Source: CAZAKO01 sp964546145 (lineage in GTDB: Bacteria > Fidelibacterota > UBA2242). From it: DNA of 64,000 nucleotides. Shown here piece by piece: positions 61,357 through 64,000 of this stretch. A program made the position numbers and the translations under genes. The stretch's first letter is position 1. Every line of letters starts with the position of its first letter. The notes beneath the pieces are model-generated. The model was not told the DNA's origin and did not search any database. It worked only from the letters and a program-made list of their open reading frames with translations. Location: positions 12,663 through 76,662 of the forward strand of contig CAZJIU010000003.1 in the NCBI GenBank assembly GCA_964546145.1. Direction: 5' to 3'.

Positions 61357-63381
61357 ATGAATCAATACAATGTTGCTCAAGCCATGCAGATAAAACTTCC
61401 GGCAGAATTGCCTCCAGAGCCAGAATTCATCCCGGGTATTCGGCGAGCGCCAAATCGCGGTTTTAACCTGGATCGGGACGAAACCGTCCTGGCCGTAAAA
61501 AATGCCCTGCGTTATATTTCTCCCGAACTGCATCCAAAATTAGCTCCCGAATTCCTGAATGAATTAAAGACTACTGGACGAATTTATGGCTATCGCTATC
61601 GCCCCGCCGGAAAAATCTGGGGCAGACCAGTTGATCAGTACAAAGGAATTTTAGCCGCCCGTGCGCTGCAGGTCAATATTGACAACAATCTGGATTTCGA
61701 AGTAGCGTTATATCCTTACGAACTGGTGACTTACGGCGAAACGGGACAGGTCTGCCAGAACTGGATGCAATACCAGCTGATTAAAAAGTATCTGGAAAAT
61801 CTGACGGAGCAGCAGACATTAGTCGTCAGCTCCGGTCACCCGGTTGGACTTTTCCCCTCGCACCCTATGGCTCCACGGGTCATCTCGACCAACGGCTTAA
61901 TTGTCGGCGAGTGGGACAACGGCGAGCATTTCAAGAAACTTGCTGCCCTGGGAGTCTCTAACTACGGTCAGATGACCGCCGGCGGTTGGATGTACATTGG
62001 TCCTCAGGGAATCGTTCACGGAACCTATATCACCTTACTAAATGCCGGACGGAAATATCTCGGCATTCCCGAAGATCAAGATTTGAAAGGAGTAACATTT
62101 GTCAGTTCCGGTCTGGGCGGAATGTCGGGAGCGCAGGCTAAAGCGATCGAGATTGCGGGCGGAATTGGCGTAATCGCCGAGGTTGATTATAACCGCATCA
62201 AAACCCGTCATGAGCAGGGCTGGGTCAGTAAAGTTACCGATAAACTTGACCAGGTCGCAGGCTGGATGCAAGAATATAAACGGAACAGACAAGCAGTTTC
62301 GATTGCCTATTATGGCAATATCGTAGACTTGCTGGAATATCTTGACCAAAACAATCTTCCGGCCCAACTAATATCCGATCAGACCTCCTGCCATGCCGTT
62401 TACGAAGGCGGCTATACACCAGTCGGACTCACTTTCGAAGAGGGACGGGAATTGCTTAAATCAGCTCCAGAGCAATTCCGTAAAAAGGTTGATGAATCTT
62501 TAAAGCGACATTTTAGAGTTATCCAAAATCTCACCCGGAAGGGGGCTTATTTCTGGGATTATGGCAATAGTTTTATGGCGTCAATATTTAATGCCGGAGT
62601 GCTCGAAATCGCCCGCAATGGGGTTGATACTTCCGCAGGATTTATCTGGCCTTCGTATGTCGAAGATATTATGGGACCGATCTGTTTCGATCGCGGCTTC
62701 GGACCATTCCGCTGGGTTTGTCTGAGTCGTAAAGACGAGGATTTGGCAAAAACTGATCAAGCTGCTCTGGCCTGCATTGATCCAAGCAAGAGCTCCATTC
62801 ATCGGGACAATTATCATTGGATTGCCACCGCGGCTCAGAACAAACTCGTCGTTGGCACAAAATGCCGGATCCTATACACTGACGAAGAAGGGCGGATTAA
62901 AACCGCCTTGAGATTCAACGCGATGGTGCGGAGCGGCGAAATTGGTCCGGTTCTGCTGGGGCGCGACCATCACGATGTTTCCGGAACCGATTCACCCTTC
63001 AGAGAGACAGCTAATATCTACGACGGCAGTCGGACTACAGCCGATATGTCGGTCCAATGTTTTGCCGGAAATGTTGCCCGGGGTATGACATTGGTGGTGC
63101 TTTCCAATGGCGGTGGCGTTGGTATCGGTCGAGCCATTAATGGTGGATTTGGTCTTTTATTGAATGGAAAAACAGAAACGGATGAAATTATTAAAAGCGC
63201 CCTTTCCTGGGATGTGATGGGCGGGATTGCCCGGCGCAGCTGGGCACGCAATCCCAACGCGCTTGAAACCGCAACCGAATGGAATAAAATTCATCAAGCA
63301 GAGGGACAAATTACCTTGCCGTTTGTACCGGAAGATGGATTAGTCGAATCCTGCGTTGATGAAGCCTTAAAAAATGATTGA
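61357..63381 (+). CDS. hutU: Urocanate hydratase, long form
   Basis: Urocanase hydrates urocanate to 4-imidazolone-5-propionate using tightly bound NAD. The 674-residue protein has SSGHPVGLFPSHPMAPRVIS, YGQMTAGGWMYIGPQGIVHG, the GGMSGAQAKAIEIAGG nucleotide-binding region and SDQTSCHAVYEGGYTP with the conserved catalytic-site Cys. Most bacterial HutU have about 555 residues. This length matches the long type also found in animals (about 676). GGAGGAG precedes the ATG. Product goes to HutI, encoded divergently. Confidence 0.96.
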   Translation: MNQYNVAQAMQIKLPAELPPEPEFIPGIRRAPNRGFNLDRDETVLAVKNALRYISPELHPKLAPEFLNELKTTGRIYGYRYRPAGKIWGRPVDQYKGILAARALQVNIDNNLDFEVALYPYELVTYGETGQVCQNWMQYQLIKKYLENLTEQQTLVVSSGHPVGLFPSHPMAPRVISTNGLIVGEWDNGEHFKKLAALGVSNYGQMTAGGWMYIGPQGIVHGTYITLLNAGRKYLGIPEDQDLKGVTFVSSGLGGMSGAQAKAIEIAGGIGVIAEVDYNRIKTRHEQGWVSKVTDKLDQVAGWMQEYKRNRQAVSIAYYGNIVDLLEYLDQNNLPAQLISDQTSCHAVYEGGYTPVGLTFEEGRELLKSAPEQFRKKVDESLKRHFRVIQNLTRKGAYFWDYGNSFMASIFNAGVLEIARNGVDTSAGFIWPSYVEDIMGPICFDRGFGPFRWVCLSRKDEDLAKTDQAALACIDPSKSSIHRDNYHWIATAAQNKLVVGTKCRILYTDEEGRIKTALRFNAMVRSGEIGPVLLGRDHHDVSGTDSPFRETANIYDGSRTTADMSVQCFAGNVARGMTLVVLSNGGGVGIGRAINGGFGLLLNGKTETDEIIKSALSWDVMGGIARRSWARNPNALETATEWNKIHQAEGQITLPFVPEDGLVESCVDEALKND

Positions 63382-63475
63382 AAATAGCTTTGAAAAAACC
63401 TGAATCATGTTAAACTTTGCCCGGTATGATAGTCCCGTAAAAATGAATTAATCCTATTAATGAGGTGCTTGCCAA

Positions 63476-64000
63476 ATGATTCCTAAATATTTTTTCATCA
63501 CCAAAGGACAGGGACGGCATAAGGATCAGCTGCAATCTTTCGAAATGGCTTTACGCAATGCCGGAATCCACATATGCAATCTGGTTTCGGTATCCAGTAT
63601 CCTGCCCCCCGGTTGTAAAAAAGTCTCCCCTAAAAAGGGTAAAGAAATGCTCAAGCCCGGTGAGGTAACTTATGTCGTTATGTCCAAAAACAGTACCAAC
63701 GAGCCCAATCGCTTAATTGCGGCTTCGGTAGGAATAGCCATTCCCTCCGCTTCTGACACATACGGCTACATTTCCGAGCATCACTCCTTTGGTCAAACCG
63801 ATGAAGTGGCTGGGGATTATGCCGAAGATCTTGCCGCCACCATGCTGGCTACAACCCGCGGCATCGAATTCAACCCTAATACCGCCTGGGACGAACGCAA
63901 ACAGATTTACCGAAGCAGTGGCTTAATAATCAAAACAACCAACGTTACTCAATCCGCTCAAGGTGATAAAAACGGTCGCTGGACAACCGTCCTGGCTGCG
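63476..64000 (+). CDS. Pyruvoyl-dependent arginine decarboxylase (partial, runs off the right edge)
   Basis: 175 codons from ATG 63476 (GAGGTG upstream) are visible. Near residue 37 the protein reads LVSVSSILPPG. In this family the chain cleaves itself between two serines in this motif (here Ser40-Ser41), and the second becomes the pyruvoyl group. It also has EHHSFGQTDEVAGDYAEDLA, the family's substrate-site segment. The enzyme makes agmatine from arginine for polyamine synthesis and is common in archaea, Chlamydiae and FCB bacteria. The last residues are outside the window. It lies 94 bases after hutU, with no clear terminator between. Confidence 0.93.
   Translation, partial: MIPKYFFITKGQGRHKDQLQSFEMALRNAGIHICNLVSVSSILPPGCKKVSPKKGKEMLKPGEVTYVVMSKNSTNEPNRLIAASVGIAIPSASDTYGYISEHHSFGQTDEVAGDYAEDLAATMLATTRGIEFNPNTAWDERKQIYRSSGLIIKTTNVTQSAQGDKNGRWTTVLAA

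Overview
The window reads as a scaffold from an uncultured Gram-negative bacterium of the FCB group (Bacteroidota, Chlorobiota, Marinimicrobia, Calditrichota and related candidate phyla). The evidence is a PorV-type beta-barrel, two large secreted proteins with type IX secretion (T9SS) C-terminal sorting domains, lipopolysaccharide genes (Kdo transferase, heptosyltransferase-like GT9), a full MreBCD/PBP2/RodA set and recognisable -35/-10 promoters with 17-base spacers. I cannot fix the phylum from sequence alone. Two runs of 100 N show it is a scaffold. Almost all genes lie on the minus strand in tightly packed, often overlapping operons. Plus-strand genes are only rpsT, a small secreted protein, hutU and the pyruvoyl arginine decarboxylase at the right edge. 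I found no tRNA, rRNA, CRISPR, insertion sequence or prophage, and no gene-free stretch longer than about 210 bases.

Layout. 1-4.9 kb: T9SS-linked envelope operon (PorV-like barrel, an M6-like protein that has lost its zinc motif, start of a zincin/beta-propeller outer-membrane protein). 4.9-20.5 kb: purN-purH, mreB-mreC-mreD-mrdA-rodA, a CpoB-like protein, a degenerate glycogen-synthase-like protein and three poorly known envelope proteins, then rpiB-glyA-nrdR-Trm112. 20.6-23.6 kb: rmlA, mtaB and a deoxynucleoside kinase. 23.7-32.0 kb: eight-gene operon tatC, polyprenyl synthase, GT9, waaA, two CbiO/EcfA-type ATPases, a pgsA-ftsY gene fusion and rimO. 32.2-33.9 kb: a Crp-type regulator and a GerW/DUF2953 pair. 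34-37.3 kb: rpsT, guaB, hutH. 37.4-42.5 kb: small secreted proteins, DUF2520, hflX, BatA-like. 42.5-53.4 kb: lipid-kinase-like protein, rpe, PASTA protein, rsmB, fmt, def, yajC, nadB, nadA, tgt, radA, DMT transporter. 53.5-59.9 kb: zincin/propeller/barrel protein, M1 peptidase with T9SS tail, a 64-residue Tat-signal His/Pro-rich peptide, DUF350-like and a secreted protein. 60-64 kb: hutI and hutU diverging, then pyruvoyl arginine decarboxylase.

How it fits together. Most of the window is housekeeping: cell shape, purine and NAD synthesis, translation quality (Fmt, Def, RsmB, RimO, MtaB, Tgt, HflX), plus a histidine-degradation route (HutH, HutU, HutI) without its last step here. The most unusual item is the single reading frame joining an intact CDP-alcohol phosphatidyltransferase to a complete SRP receptor GTPase. 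FtsY is normally recruited and stimulated by anionic phospholipids, which is the product class of the fused enzyme. Other points of interest are the Tat-signal micropeptide with its own promoter and terminator, a pair of CbiO-type ATPases with complementary lost residues, a kinase-less PASTA protein in the place where many bacteria have the PrkC kinase, and an apparent break in def that is an assembly artefact.
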